DNA from: Legionella fallonii LLAP-10
GTDB taxonomy: Bacteria > Pseudomonadota > Gammaproteobacteria > Legionellales > Legionellaceae
Assembly: GCF_000953135.1 (NCBI RefSeq)
Contig: NZ_LN614827.1
Span: forward strand, 432,001 to 496,000
DNA length: 64,000 bases
Reading direction: 5' to 3'
In this document: positions 46,039-56,074 of the stretch, in pieces
How the letters are laid out: each line of letters begins with the position of its first letter
Position numbering within the stretch: position 1 is the stretch's first letter
Made by a program: the position numbers and the translations under genes
Notes under the pieces: model-generated
Seen by the model: the letters and a program-made list of their open reading frames with translations, nothing else
What the model was told of the DNA's origin: nothing
Database searches by the model: none

Positions 46039-47117
46039 GTTTGGTCAACCAATATGAAGCTGCCATTTCGCGAGGTGAAATTGATAACGATCCCTTGCAA
46101 AGAGAACTTTTAGTGCATATGCAACGATTGAATGATGAGCTCAGTCAATCGGAGTCTTCTTGGTGGCGTTGGTGGAAGAATAGTTCAATTAAAGGTCTTT
46201 ATGTATATGGTCCGGTGGGGGTTGGGAAAACTTATTTAGTTGATTTATTTTTTGAGCATGTGGCCGCGCAGAAAAAAGCACGATTTCACTTTCATCATTT
46301 TATGCAACAGGTTGATGCTCAATTAAGGCGATTACAAGGGAAAAAGGATCCTTTACAGCAAGTTGCGAAAGAGATTGCAAAATCTATTCGCTTGTTATGT
46401 TTTGATGAGTTCTTAGTCCATGATGTTGCTTATGCTATGATTTTGGCTGAATTGTTGCAGGCCCTGAATGCTCAAGGCGTCATTTTAGTTATTTCCTCAA
46501 ATACAAAGCCAGATGAGCTGTATTTAAATGGAGTGCAACGAGCACGATTCATGCCTGCGATTGAGCTGATTAAAAAGAATTGTGATGTATTTTTTTTGAA
46601 TGAAAAGAGAGATTATCGTTTAGGACGAGAGCCACTATTAGAGGCTTATTTATATCCTTTAAATGAATTGACTGAAAAAAAAATGCAAGAGCAGTTTCTT
46701 GTATTAGCCAAGGACGTTCAAAAAAATGGATGCATCACCGTGCAAAATCGAGCTATTCCTTACTTGCAATGTGATGAAAAATCTATTTGGTTTGTTTTTG
46801 ATGTTTTATGTAATTTGCCGCGAAGTCAATTAGATTACTTAGAAATAGCTGATAAGTTTGATAATATATTCATTAGCGGTATTCCTCGGTTGACAGAGAA
46901 TCACACCGCACAAACGATAATGTTCATTCATTTCATTGATGTCATGTACGATCGGGGAATTAATGTCATTATCTCTGCGGATGTTCCTGCGCAAGAGCTG
47001 TATGTTAAAGGAGAAATGCAAGAAACATTTAAACGTACTTTGAGTCGTTTGAATGAGATGCAATCGGTTGATTATCTTAGACGTCATCCACGACGCATAG
47101 TAAAGAATATGCTGTAA
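46035..47117 (+). CDS. zapE: ZapE (AFG1 family) cell-division ATPase
   Basis: A 360-residue AFG1-like ATPase: GLYVYGPVGVGKTYLVDLFF contains Walker A, RLLCFDEFLVHDVAYAMIL Walker B, and SNTKPDELYLNGVQRARFMPAI is the family signature. ZapE associates with the Z ring under stress, and mitochondrial relatives handle misfolded inner-membrane proteins. About 350 bases follow without a gene until feoA. Confidence 0.92.
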   Translation: MSLVNQYEAAISRGEIDNDPLQRELLVHMQRLNDELSQSESSWWRWWKNSSIKGLYVYGPVGVGKTYLVDLFFEHVAAQKKARFHFHHFMQQVDAQLRRLQGKKDPLQQVAKEIAKSIRLLCFDEFLVHDVAYAMILAELLQALNAQGVILVISSNTKPDELYLNGVQRARFMPAIELIKKNCDVFFLNEKRDYRLGREPLLEAYLYPLNELTEKKMQEQFLVLAKDVQKNGCITVQNRAIPYLQCDEKSIWFVFDVLCNLPRSQLDYLEIADKFDNIFISGIPRLTENHTAQTIMFIHFIDVMYDRGINVIISADVPAQELYVKGEMQETFKRTLSRLNEMQSVDYLRRHPRRIVKNML

Positions 47118-47471
47118 GCCTCTGTTCTCAAATCACATCCTGAGGTATCTGGTAGGTAGGTGCTAAGCGCGGCCCAAAAGAAGATTAATGTCGTTGCAAG
47201 CCGACAGATCAGCCGCAAGCGAATAGGGCACCACGATTAAATTAAGACACTATTGGATCCCGAGCAAGTTGCGGGACGTAGAGAAAAAGTAAAATTCCTT
47301 TGTTGGTGGTGGTTAGGTGATAGAGAGGGATAGAACGACAAGGATGCGGAGGGACTAAAAAGATAGACGGGCAAATAAGTAGGAAATGTTTATTTTTTTA
47401 CATAATTGAGAATGATTCTCGATATCATTTGTGTTAAAATTAATTTATCTAGAATAGAGTGTTGTTCCATC
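47118..47471. other. Gene-free region upstream of feoABC
   Basis: About 350 bases between zapE and feoA. The left part shows no coding sequence or strong hairpin. The right part is AT-rich and contains the Fur box at 47407-47421, which marks this as the feo promoter region. Confidence 0.5.
47407..47421. promoter_or_regulatory. Fur box upstream of feoA
   Basis: TGAGAAT-G-ATTCTCG is close to the 7-1-7 Fur consensus (TGATAAT-N-ATTATCA), with a perfect inner palindrome GAGAATGATTCTC at 47408-47420. It sits about 50 bases before the feoA ATG, as expected for iron-repressed ferrous uptake. Confidence 0.85.
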
Positions 47472-47699
47472 ATGCAAATTAGTGATTTAGTACAAGGAGA
47501 TAGAGTGCGATTGGTTGATTTTGGCTCAACAGAATCGCAGTATAGACGTAGATTGTTATCTCTTGGCGTTACTCGTGGTGTAGAGTTTTCCGTTGTTAGA
47601 ATGGCACCATTAGGTTGTCCTGTGCAAATTGAGGTCAGGGGGACTTCCTTAACATTACGTAAAGAAGAGGCGAGCCAATTGATATTGGAGCGCTTATGA
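47472..47699 (+). CDS. feoA: FeoA, ferrous iron transport protein A
   Basis: A 75-residue SH3-like protein from the ATG at 47472 (MQISDLVQGDRVRLVDFG); the in-frame ATG at 47406 lies inside the Fur box and cannot be the true start. RRLLSLGVTRGVEFSVVRMAPLGCPVQIEVRG is the typical FeoA core. It supports FeoB at the inner membrane. Its stop overlaps the feoB start in ATGA. Confidence 0.93.
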   Translation: MQISDLVQGDRVRLVDFGSTESQYRRRLLSLGVTRGVEFSVVRMAPLGCPVQIEVRGTSLTLRKEEASQLILERL

Positions 47700-49948
47700 C
47701 TCACATAGTATTAATTGGAAACCCTAATTGCGGTAAAACCACTCTATTTAATGCACTCACTGGTGACAATCAACGGGTAGGAAATTGGCCAGGAGTAACG
47801 GTTGAAAAGAAAACTGGACAATTACAGCTTGGTGAGCAACTCATAGAAATAACTGATTTACCAGGAGTCTATTCTCTAGTCGCTAATGCCGAGGGTTTGA
47901 GTCAGGATGAACAAATCGCAGCTCAGTCCATCGTCACTATAAAATCTGATTGTATTATCAATGTGATAGATGCGTGTCATTTAGAGCGACACTTGTACTT
48001 AACCAGTCAACTTTTTGAACTAGGTAAGCCTGTTATTGTTGCTCTCAATATGATGGACATTGCTGAGCAGAGGGGGATTTCTATTAATGTTCAGGCATTG
48101 GCAAAACAATTGGGTTGTCCTGTTGTTCCAATACAGGCACATAAAAACATTGGTATTACTACGTTACAAAAAGCATTAGTACAACTGCCTCCAACCGTTT
48201 CCCCTATAAAGCTATCCTTGACGCAGCCTATTCAAGAAGAATTAAATAAGTTAGAAGCACAATTAATTAATAAAGGACATACCCCATCCCTTGCTTATTA
48301 CTATTCGCGCCGACTAGCCGAGGGCGATTGTCTTGTAACTGATGGGAATATGAAAATTGATTTAGCTCAAATTTCTACAGCGGATCTAGGGCTTGATGTG
48401 ATCTTGGCTGATGTTCGTTATCAGAAAATTCATGAAATTGCTTCTTTTGTACAACAAAAGCATAGCGATGCTAGTGAACATTTTACGGCAAAATTAGATA
48501 GGATAGTGTTGCACCGTTTTTGGGCTTTGCCTATTTTTTTCGCAATGATGTATTTGATGTTTTTATTTGCTATTAACATAGGCGGTGCATTTCAAGACTT
48601 CTTTGATATCAGTACAGATACTATTTTTGTGAAAGGGAGTTCCTGGTTGTTGCAACAATGGCATGCTCCTCATTGGTTGATTGCCATCATTGCTAATGGT
48701 ATTGGAAAAGGTATTAATACTACCTTGACGTTTATTCCGGTGATTGCCTCGATGTTTTTCTTTTTATCTTTATTAGAAACATCAGGATATATGGCACGAG
48801 CAGCTTTTGTTGTTGATAAAGCAATGCGAGCCATGGGGTTACCAGGAAAATCATTTGTTCCCATGATTGTTGGTTTTGGATGTAATGTGCCTGCTATTAT
48901 GGCTGCCCGCACTCTCGACTCAGAGCGTGATCGCTTGTTGACTGTGATGATGAGCCCCTTTATGTCATGTAGTGCTCGTTTGGCTATTTATGCTGTATTT
49001 GTCGCTGCCTTTTTTCCTAGTGGTGGTCAAAATGTAGTGTTTTCGTTATATTTTATAGGTATTTTGATGGCTGTTTTAACGGGTTTTATTCTGCGTAAAA
49101 CTACATTAAAAGGGCATGCATCACCTTTGATTTTAGAGTTACCTGCATATCATAGACCCGCAATAAGACGTTTATTTAAAGAAATGTTTTTCCGATTGAA
49201 ATTTTTTGTTTTGCGAGCAGGGAAACTAATTATTCCAATCTGTGTTATTTTGGGTGGGCTAAATGCAATTACTTTAGATGGCGGTATTAATTCAGGTGAG
49301 GCCAGTACTCAATCGCTATTGTCCATCGTTGGGCAATGGGTAACCCCTTTATTTGCTCCTATGGGCATTCATCAAGATAATTGGCCAGCTACTGTCGGTT
49401 TATTAACCGGAATGCTGGCTAAAGAAGTTGTCGTGGGTACGTTAAATTCTCTTTACGCACAGGTAGGGCATGTAGGTGAGGTTGCAGCCGCCCATTTTGA
49501 TTTTTTGGGGGGTATTTACGATGCCTTATGGTCTATTCCTAATAATTTATCCCAACTCGGTGCTGCATTGTTGAATCCAATAGCTGCGAGTGCTGATGAT
49601 GGCCAGTTATCTCAGTCAGTTTATGGAGTCATGTTTCAGCGCTTTGATGGCAAAATCGGTGCTTATGCTTATCTGTTGTTTGTGCTTCTTTATATTCCCT
49701 GTGTCTCTACTATGGCAGTTATTCGCCAAGAAGCGAATAAACGCTTGATGTGGTTCTCTGTGACGTGGTCTTTTTTTGTTGCCTATTTTGTGGCGGTAAT
49801 TTTTTATCAGAGTGCAAAATTTTTAGAACATTCACAACATAGTCTAATTTGGATTATTAGCATGTCGTTCGTTTTAATCGGCGTTGTCACGCTATTTTAT
49901 TATGGTGGACAAATTGTGAGGAGGCAAAGTGCTACTACAAATACGTGA
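47696..49948 (+). CDS. feoB: FeoB, ferrous iron transporter
   Basis: A 750-residue Fe(II) transporter. The N-terminal G domain has GNPNCGKTTLFNALTG (P-loop), DLPGVYSL (G3) and LNMMDIAE (G4), followed by a helical insertion and then about ten membrane segments with the two inverted Gate motifs: VGFGCNVPAIMAARTL with its Cys and, in the second half, PCVSTMAVIRQE with the second Cys. The FeoC-like gene starts inside its last codons. Under Fur control through the box at 47407-47421; required by Legionella for growth in low iron. Confidence 0.95.
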   Translation: MTHIVLIGNPNCGKTTLFNALTGDNQRVGNWPGVTVEKKTGQLQLGEQLIEITDLPGVYSLVANAEGLSQDEQIAAQSIVTIKSDCIINVIDACHLERHLYLTSQLFELGKPVIVALNMMDIAEQRGISINVQALAKQLGCPVVPIQAHKNIGITTLQKALVQLPPTVSPIKLSLTQPIQEELNKLEAQLINKGHTPSLAYYYSRRLAEGDCLVTDGNMKIDLAQISTADLGLDVILADVRYQKIHEIASFVQQKHSDASEHFTAKLDRIVLHRFWALPIFFAMMYLMFLFAINIGGAFQDFFDISTDTIFVKGSSWLLQQWHAPHWLIAIIANGIGKGINTTLTFIPVIASMFFFLSLLETSGYMARAAFVVDKAMRAMGLPGKSFVPMIVGFGCNVPAIMAARTLDSERDRLLTVMMSPFMSCSARLAIYAVFVAAFFPSGGQNVVFSLYFIGILMAVLTGFILRKTTLKGHASPLILELPAYHRPAIRRLFKEMFFRLKFFVLRAGKLIIPICVILGGLNAITLDGGINSGEASTQSLLSIVGQWVTPLFAPMGIHQDNWPATVGLLTGMLAKEVVVGTLNSLYAQVGHVGEVAAAHFDFLGGIYDALWSIPNNLSQLGAALLNPIAASADDGQLSQSVYGVMFQRFDGKIGAYAYLLFVLLYIPCVSTMAVIRQEANKRLMWFSVTWSFFVAYFVAVIFYQSAKFLEHSQHSLIWIISMSFVLIGVVTLFYYGGQIVRRQSATTNT

Positions 49949-50153
49949 TTTCATTCGTCGTGAAGGCGTAGTGAGTACTCAGCAATTAACCCGAGAGTTT
50001 CGCTTGGAGTTGTCCGCATTACAGCCTATGTTGGATTTATGGGTACGTAAAGGAATGATACGAAAATGCCAGGAGAAAGCTAATTGTCAAAGCACTTGCT
50101 TTAAATGTCGCATTCAACCTCCCGAGTATTATCAATATTTTACTGCATTATGA
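49929..50153 (+). CDS. feoC: FeoC-like winged-helix protein
   Basis: A 74-residue protein from a GTG at 49929, with GAGG seven bases upstream. The N-terminal half is a winged helix (IRDFIRREGVVSTQQLTREF), and the C-terminal half has four cysteines in a cluster (CQEKANCQSTCFKC), as in FeoC proteins that bind an iron-sulfur cluster. It stabilises FeoB or regulates feo expression in other gammaproteobacteria. It overlaps feoB by 20 bases and closes the feoABC operon. Confidence 0.85.
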   Translation: MLLQIRDFIRREGVVSTQQLTREFRLELSALQPMLDLWVRKGMIRKCQEKANCQSTCFKCRIQPPEYYQYFTAL

Positions 50154-50361
50154 GTATAATCGCTTAAATGTAACCTTTTCTTTCGTGATGACGGGTAGCT
50201 ATAGTTCGTCATATTTAAATTCATTACTGTCTTTGCTGTTAATTATTATTCCAAAGAACCACTTTTACAGGTTTTTTACCTTTTCAAACTGTATCTATCG
50301 TGCTCATCAATTAAAATTGGGCTAATATAGCAAATATCCCCTTAATATTTGGGTAGAAAAA

Positions 50362-50991
50362 ATGTCAGAGACAACAAATAAAGAAAAACCAGGTATCACA
50401 GAAACTACACTTGATTTTCGCAAAGCAATGATTGAAGAGGATCTTAGTAATCCTATTACATTGGTTGAGCGGGTTTATCAAATATGGTGGCATTGGGCCG
50501 ATTTTCATCTTTATATTTCATCTCCCCATATAGAAAGGATTTCTCCTCCAATAATTATTGAACCAGAGATAATATCCGGAACCAATGAAAAGGAGTTTGT
50601 TTATAATATTCTTGATTCAGGGTATAAACTGTCAACTTCAAAAAGCCAGGACATGATGAGTGCTGGAATGTCTATGTGTAAGTTGTACTTCACCATAGAA
50701 AAAATGATAGACATCCTTATTTCTCGCCTCAAATCTGGAGGGATTAGTACAGAAACGGAAGTGCAGGTTGCTTTCGGTGGGCATGAACTGCCTCAAAGAA
50801 AGGCCTTTGAGTCTATCATTAACTTAAGTTATAACGTAGTTGTTACTAATTTTGAACCTGGTGAGTGGGGCGAACGTTATTTGTCCAATGTGAAACGCAT
50901 GGCAGACAAATACGGTTATCCTCCAGAGGCTCCACGAGATACTTATAAGGTATCGCACAGCCCTAGTTCTGCTGGGATTAAACGGGGTTAA
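50362..50991 (+). CDS. lvgA: Probable LvgA, Dot/Icm-associated virulence protein
   Basis: A 209-residue soluble protein that I take to be LvgA, a virulence factor that binds IcmS and forms part of the DotL/M/N coupling complex. Length fits (about 208), and the order lvgA, then a regulator, then sdhCDAB agrees with what I remember of L. pneumophila. The sequence shows no catalytic motif; it is mixed alpha/beta with a conserved WWHWADFHLYISSPH segment. In this genome it lies only about 27 kb from dotD and about 42 kb from dotA, whereas in L. pneumophila I recall lvgA far from the dot/icm regions. The name rests on recall rather than on alignment. Confidence 0.72.
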   Translation: MSETTNKEKPGITETTLDFRKAMIEEDLSNPITLVERVYQIWWHWADFHLYISSPHIERISPPIIIEPEIISGTNEKEFVYNILDSGYKLSTSKSQDMMSAGMSMCKLYFTIEKMIDILISRLKSGGISTETEVQVAFGGHELPQRKAFESIINLSYNVVVTNFEPGEWGERYLSNVKRMADKYGYPPEAPRDTYKVSHSPSSAGIKRG

Positions 50992-51076
50992 TGTTTCTGG
51001 TGGAGAATATAGTCGAATCATCTAATAATGATTAAGTCGTAGATTAATGCACCGATGTATCATGGTGAAGAGGCAT

Positions 51077-52207
51077 TTAACTATGTATGGTTTTGGCCAC
51101 AAAATCGAGGCTCTCTATGTATAATTTACTCAAATCATGCCCCTGAAAAGAAGGCTGGGGAACATTTTCCCAATGACCTTCTTCATAAGCAATTACAAGA
51201 GCGAGTAACTCACCCAACGGACCTGTATAATGTAGCAACGCATTTTTAATTTCATCGGCCAAAGTAATTTGATTAATTAATTCACTCATTGGTCTATCTA
51301 TTAAACAGTCTAATATAGAGAGTAATCCTGCTATATAAGCACTTTGACTCACAATATCTTTACTGGCTTTTGCTAACTGTTCTGCCATACGAGCCCTGAT
51401 TAATCCCGATTCTAATATTTCTGGGGGTTTATCGGTAATATTTTTCATCGATAAGAGCATAATCCAGTTCTTTAAATTAATCATACCAAGTCGAACGACG
51501 GCTTGCTCAATAGAACCTATTTTCTGCCCACTGGAAAATACGATTGAGTTTGCAATTTTAAGCAACTGAAAGCTCAGCAGAGGATCTGATTGGATGATGA
51601 GAGAAATTTCATTAAAATCGCAATCGTCTTTTTGCAGTATTTGAATAAGGTGCAATACATTTAATTTATTGGCGGCTAGATTGGTTGAATCATTGTTTAA
51701 AGGCTTAAATAAAAAATCACCACAATAATAATCCATTGTCATTGCTTTACACTTATCAAAACTAATGGGCTTATTGAGGTTATAAGCGATCACTTTACGA
51801 TTTTTAGCTCTGGAAAACTGAACTACTTTAGTGACATCTGCTCTACTCATTAGTTGTTCCGTTAAAGCGATATATTCAGCAAAATTTAACCAAGCTAATT
51901 GTTGAGGCGTGTTGATCAAAAGAGCTATAGAAAATAATGATTCTTGTAATTCAGTTAGAGAATAAATTGATTCTATTTCTTCCGCTGGTAATTTTAAAAT
52001 TATGGGGTTATTTATTGGAGGCTCAACATTCTCTAAAATATTTTTTAATGAGAAGGGAATAAATAGTGGTAATTCAGTATCTGAATTATGAATTAATTCA
52101 AAAAGGCAATGACTTATCTCAACAGTGGGCTGGATGTTTTGATGCGATAAAATTTCAAAGGCTACACAGTTTAATTGTTGATTATATATAGGCCTTTTAA
52201 CGAGCAT
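51077..52207 (-). CDS. HDOD signalling protein with degenerate EAL-like N domain
   Basis: A 376-residue protein of the YuxH type. The N-terminal 180 residues look like a degenerate EAL phosphodiesterase domain with the catalytic EAL motif missing (near the start, VAFEILSHQ stands where the EAL motif would be). The HDOD domain (about 185-340) has IIQSDPLLSFQLLKIANSI and IGSIEQAVVRLGMINLKNWIMLL. Such proteins bind other signalling proteins rather than hydrolyse cyclic di-GMP. It is convergent with lvgA and divergent from sdhC. Confidence 0.8.
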   Translation of the reverse strand: MLVKRPIYNQQLNCVAFEILSHQNIQPTVEISHCLFELIHNSDTELPLFIPFSLKNILENVEPPINNPIILKLPAEEIESIYSLTELQESLFSIALLINTPQQLAWLNFAEYIALTEQLMSRADVTKVVQFSRAKNRKVIAYNLNKPISFDKCKAMTMDYYCGDFLFKPLNNDSTNLAANKLNVLHLIQILQKDDCDFNEISLIIQSDPLLSFQLLKIANSIVFSSGQKIGSIEQAVVRLGMINLKNWIMLLSMKNITDKPPEILESGLIRARMAEQLAKASKDIVSQSAYIAGLLSILDCLIDRPMSELINQITLADEIKNALLHYTGPLGELLALVIAYEEGHWENVPQPSFQGHDLSKLYIESLDFVAKTIHS

Positions 52208-52521
52208 ATAGATCCCTATTTGTTCATTTTATTTAATCATAGTACTGCTTTTATCAATTGACCAGAAGCGGATGTATTTTCCTTACAGACTGAACTTTGC
52301 GTGATAAAGACAGAGTGCTATACTTCGCTAGCATGTATTGAAATTTAGCTGTTCCAAATTGCACTATAGTTGTCTAATTGTTTGTTTTTTAGCAAAATGG
52401 TGCATTGCAATGATATTTAGTGTAAGTATCCATCAAAAATAACGACGGAATAATTTTATTCGAATTGTATTGCGGACGGTGCTATATTTAAAACATTTTC
52501 TAAATGAGGAAGAATTTAATA
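52208..52521. other. sdh promoter region
   Basis: About 300 bases between the divergent HDOD gene and sdhC. AT-rich, with GGACGGTGCTATATTTAA near 52476-52493 giving a -10-like TATATT. No hairpin or operator that I can support. Ends in GAGGAAG, the Shine-Dalgarno for sdhC. Confidence 0.4.
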
Positions 52522-52896
52522 GTGGACAAGAAAAGACCAGTTAATCTTGATTTAAGCAGCTTGAAATTTCCTCCTATGGCTATTGCTTCTATATTACATA
52601 GGATTTCAGGGATTGCATTATTTTTATTATTGCCCTTGATGTTATTTATTCTGGGTAAATCTCTTCAATCAGAAGACCTGTTTATTCAAACAAAATCGAT
52701 GCTCACCAGTCCTTATTACAAATTAGGGCTCTGGGCCTTTAGTGCTGCTTTAATTTACCATGTATTAGCAGGAATAAGACACCTTCTAATGGATATGGGG
52801 TATGGAGAGCACCTCAGTGCAGGGCGACGTAGTGCTATTTTAGTTATAGTTCTTTCTGTTATTTTGACAATTTTTCTAGGAATCTGGATATGGTAA
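52522..52896 (+). CDS. sdhC: Succinate dehydrogenase cytochrome b556 subunit SdhC
   Basis: About 124 residues if translation begins at the GTG at 52522, which I favour because GAGGAAG lies nine bases upstream; the ATG at 52504 would add six residues and overlap that Shine-Dalgarno. SILHRISGIALFLLLPLMLF carries the conserved His and Ser near the haem/quinone site, and ALIYHVLAGIRHLLMDMG carries the haem-ligand His. Three membrane helices. It anchors complex II and overlaps sdhD by seven bases. Confidence 0.92.
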   Translation: MDKKRPVNLDLSSLKFPPMAIASILHRISGIALFLLLPLMLFILGKSLQSEDLFIQTKSMLTSPYYKLGLWAFSAALIYHVLAGIRHLLMDMGYGEHLSAGRRSAILVIVLSVILTIFLGIWIW

Positions 52897-53237
52897 ATAA
52901 TGTCACCAGCTTAACAGGTAATGGGTTAAAAGATTGGTTAATTCAGAGAGTAACTGCAGTATATTTTGCAGTATACGCTGTTTTTTTATTTGGTTTTTTG
53001 TTCTTGCATCCAGGCTTGAATTTTGAACAATGGCATACTTTATTTGCCAACCCCGTATTCCAAATAGCTACAGCGATTGGGCTATTCGCTCTTACACTGC
53101 ACGCCTGGATAGGTATTTGGACAGTAACTACAGACTATATCAACTGTACTGCTATACGTTTATCAGTACAATTGCTGGTTGTTTTATGGCTCCTTAGTCA
53201 ATTTATTTGGGGCTTAATGATCGTTTGGGGACAATAA
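52890..53237 (+). CDS. sdhD: Succinate dehydrogenase membrane anchor SdhD
   Basis: A 115-residue three-helix protein. [20 protein letters not shown] is the conserved first helix region (quinone-site Arg), and [20 protein letters not shown] contains the second helix with the haem-ligand His and the DY pair. It forms the anchor with SdhC and ends three bases before the sdhA ATG. Confidence 0.93.
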   Translation: MVNNVTSLTGNGLKDWLIQRVTAVYFAVYAVFLFGFLFLHPGLNFEQWHTLFANPVFQIATAIGLFALTLHAWIGIWTVTTDYINCTAIRLSVQLLVVLWLLSQFIWGLMIVWGQ

Positions 53238-53239
53238 GC

Positions 53240-55009
53240 ATGGCAATTCCACGTAACAAATTTGATGCGGTAATTATTGGTGCTGGTGGTGCTGGAATGC
53301 GTGCAGCACTGCAATTGGCTAACTCGGGATTAAAGGTCGCACTCTTATCTAAGGTATTTCCAACTCGTTCTCATACTGTGTCTGCTCAAGGAGGTATTAC
53401 AACAGCACTAGGTAATGCTCATCCCGATGATTGGCGTTGGCATATGTATGATACGGTGAAAGGAGCTGATTACATTGGTGATCAGGATTGTATTGAGTAT
53501 CTGTGTAAAACAGGACCTGAAGCCGTCTATGAATTAGAGCATATGGGATTACCCTTTTCGCGGATGGAAAATGGTAAAATTTACCAGCGGCAGTTTGGGG
53601 GCCAATCAAAAAATTTTGGTGGTGAGCAGGCCGCACGTACTTGTGCTGCAGCCGATAGAACAGGCCATGCCTTATTACACACTCTTTATCAACAAAATTT
53701 AAAGGCTAAAACACATGTGTTTAGTGAATGGTATGCCCTTGATTTTGTAAAAGATTCCCATGGACGCATTGCCGGTGTTACTGCGATGAGTATTGAGTCG
53801 GGTGAGGTGATCTTTTTTGAAACTCGAGTTTGTATTCTTGCTACAGGCGGTGCCGGACGTATTTATCAATCGACAACCAATGCCTTTATTAATACAGGTG
53901 ATGGTTTCGGAATGGCATTAAGAGCAGGTATCCCATTACAAGATATGGAAATGTGGCAGTTTCATCCAACAGGAATAGCCGGGGCTGGTGTTTTAGTTAC
54001 CGAAGGTTGCCGTGGTGAGGGTGGTTATTTAATTAACAAAGATGGCGAACGTTTTATGGAGCGTTATGCTCCTCGAGCAAAAGATTTGGCCTCGCGTGAT
54101 GTGGTAGCTCGTTCTATGGCTTTAGAACTTCGTGCAGGCAAAGGTTTTGATCCCAAAGGTGTCGATTACGTAAAGCTTAAATTGGATCATTTAGGGGCTG
54201 ATCTTATCATGTCTCGCCTTCCAGGAATTCGCGAGCTTTCTATGAAGTTTGCAGGTGTAGATCCTATTGTAGAACCCATACCAGTTGTACCCACCTGTCA
54301 TTACAGTATGGGAGGAATACCAACCAATATGCATGGCCAAGTCATTACCAAAACTAATGGTCAAGAGCATGTTGTGGACGGTCTCTATGCTGTAGGTGAG
54401 TGTGCTTGCGTTTCTGTGCATGGAGCTAATCGTTTGGGTGGTAATTCTTTATTGGATTTGGTTGTTTTTGGTCGTGCCGCTGGCCTGCATGTAGAAGAGT
54501 TATGGCAAGCACATCAATTACCTGAGATGTCTTATACCAGCGACGATGACATTGATGCCTCTATGGTTCGTTATAACCGCTGGGAGCAATCAAAGGATGG
54601 CGAAAATTTTGCAGTCATTCGTGATGAAATGCAGCGCGTAATGCAAGAAGATTTTGGAGTATTTCGTACCGGTGAGGTAATGGCTTCAGGTTTGAAACGC
54701 TTGCAGGCTCTGCGTGATAGGTTGGCTCATGCGAAACTGGAAGATAAAAGTCATACATTTAATACAGACCGTGTTTCTGCTTTAGAGTTGGATAACTTAA
54801 TGGCGACTGCTTATGCTACTGCACATTCAGCGATTGCGCGTACTGAAAGTCGAGGAGCTCATAGTCGCGAAGATTTTCCAAATAGAGATGATGCTAATTG
54901 GATTAAACATACTTTGTATTTTGAGGAAGGGGAACTGATTGATTTTCGCCCTGTAAATACATCACCCAAGCACGTCGAGCCTTTTCAGCCGAAAGAACGC
55001 GTTTACTAA
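53240..55009 (+). CDS. sdhA: Succinate dehydrogenase flavoprotein SdhA
   Basis: A 589-residue flavoprotein from the ATG at 53240 ([19 protein letters not shown]); the frame continues to 53207 inside sdhD but the FAD-binding GxGxxG fits the shorter form. [17 protein letters not shown] contains the His that covalently binds FAD. The active-site region has [23 protein letters not shown] and [17 protein letters not shown], and the C-terminal [16 protein letters not shown] is typical. It oxidises succinate to fumarate in complex II. Confidence 0.96.
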   Translation: MAIPRNKFDAVIIGAGGAGMRAALQLANSGLKVALLSKVFPTRSHTVSAQGGITTALGNAHPDDWRWHMYDTVKGADYIGDQDCIEYLCKTGPEAVYELEHMGLPFSRMENGKIYQRQFGGQSKNFGGEQAARTCAAADRTGHALLHTLYQQNLKAKTHVFSEWYALDFVKDSHGRIAGVTAMSIESGEVIFFETRVCILATGGAGRIYQSTTNAFINTGDGFGMALRAGIPLQDMEMWQFHPTGIAGAGVLVTEGCRGEGGYLINKDGERFMERYAPRAKDLASRDVVARSMALELRAGKGFDPKGVDYVKLKLDHLGADLIMSRLPGIRELSMKFAGVDPIVEPIPVVPTCHYSMGGIPTNMHGQVITKTNGQEHVVDGLYAVGECACVSVHGANRLGGNSLLDLVVFGRAAGLHVEELWQAHQLPEMSYTSDDDIDASMVRYNRWEQSKDGENFAVIRDEMQRVMQEDFGVFRTGEVMASGLKRLQALRDRLAHAKLEDKSHTFNTDRVSALELDNLMATAYATAHSAIARTESRGAHSREDFPNRDDANWIKHTLYFEEGELIDFRPVNTSPKHVEPFQPKERVY

Positions 55010-55021
55010 AGAGGATATATT

Positions 55022-55744
55022 ATGGCAGATACTAGAAATCTGATCTTGTCAATTTACCGTTATAATCCTGAGGTGGATGCAAAGCCTTATATGAAAGATT
55101 ATGAGCTAGCGATACCCGCCAAAAGTAATCCTATGTTGCTTACTTTGTTGGAACGCTTGAAGTCAGAGCAGGATTCCTCAATAACCTATAGACGTTCTTG
55201 CCGAGAAGGCGTTTGTGGTTCTGATGGTATGAATATTAACGGAACTAATGGCTTGGCTTGTATTACTCATATTTCGGATTTGACGACGGATAAAATAGTG
55301 ATTCGTCCTTTACCAGGATTTCCGGTAATACGAGATTTGGTTGTTGATATGACTCAATTTTATCAGCAATATGAACGTATAGAACCCTATTTACAAAATG
55401 ATGAAATCGCGCCAGCACAGGAGCGGTTGCAATCACCGGAAGAAAGAGCGCAACTAGATGGTCTTTATGAGTGTATTTTATGTGCTTGCTGCACTAGCTC
55501 ATGTCCTTCATTTTGGTGGAATCCGGATAAATTTGTAGGCCCTGCTGGTTTATTACAGGCAAGGCGATTTTTAGCAGACAGTCGTGATAAAGCAACGCAA
55601 CATCGTTTGGATAAGTTACAAGATCCTTTCAGTGTATTTCGTTGTCGCACTATTATGAATTGCACGAATGTATGCCCGAAAGGACTCAATCCAACGCAAG
55701 CGATTGCCAAAATTCGTACGCAAATGTTAACGCAGGAAACTTGA
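55022..55744 (+). CDS. sdhB: Succinate dehydrogenase iron-sulfur protein SdhB
   Basis: A 240-residue iron-sulfur subunit. SCREGVCGSDGMNINGTNGL (2Fe-2S), CILCACCTSSCPSFWW (4Fe-4S) and CRTIMNCTNVCPKGLNP (3Fe-4S and 4Fe-4S) are all intact. The ATG at 55022 follows AAAGAGGATATATT. It passes electrons from FAD to ubiquinone. Last gene of sdhCDAB; a 330-base gap follows before sucA. Confidence 0.96.
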   Translation: MADTRNLILSIYRYNPEVDAKPYMKDYELAIPAKSNPMLLTLLERLKSEQDSSITYRRSCREGVCGSDGMNINGTNGLACITHISDLTTDKIVIRPLPGFPVIRDLVVDMTQFYQQYERIEPYLQNDEIAPAQERLQSPEERAQLDGLYECILCACCTSSCPSFWWNPDKFVGPAGLLQARRFLADSRDKATQHRLDKLQDPFSVFRCRTIMNCTNVCPKGLNPTQAIAKIRTQMLTQET

Positions 55745-56074
55745 TATATAATTTGATGCTACCCATCTCAAGATCTTGAATATTGCTATTCAGTTAATGA
55801 ATACAATGTTTCTATAACAGTGGAAATTTATTGGTGCAAGTCGTGGTTATTAGAGATAAATTTCCATCGTTGTAGCGAGATCGGTAAAATTGGCGAAAAA
55901 TTGTGAATTTGAAGCAAAATTAGATTTCAATATGGTATGTAATCTAGATAAGATGCTGAATTTGAATGAATTTTTAATTAAACACTTTAAGTTTTACGCC
56001 AATTCTGAGTAACGGAAGCATTATTACTTTAAGTCGTATGACGTGAATGTTTGGGTAAACTGTTTTTGGAGAGA
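55745..56074. other. Intergenic region between sdhB and sucA
   Basis: About 330 bases with no coding sequence. TCAAGATCTTGA near 55770-55785 is a 12-base palindrome without a T-run. The sucA promoter is probably in the right half. GGAGAG directly precedes the sucA ATG. Confidence 0.4.

Noticed and set aside
51055-51249. 64-residue plus-strand frame at the end of the HDOD gene
   Set aside because: Antisense to the real gene's C terminus and not similar to anything known to me.
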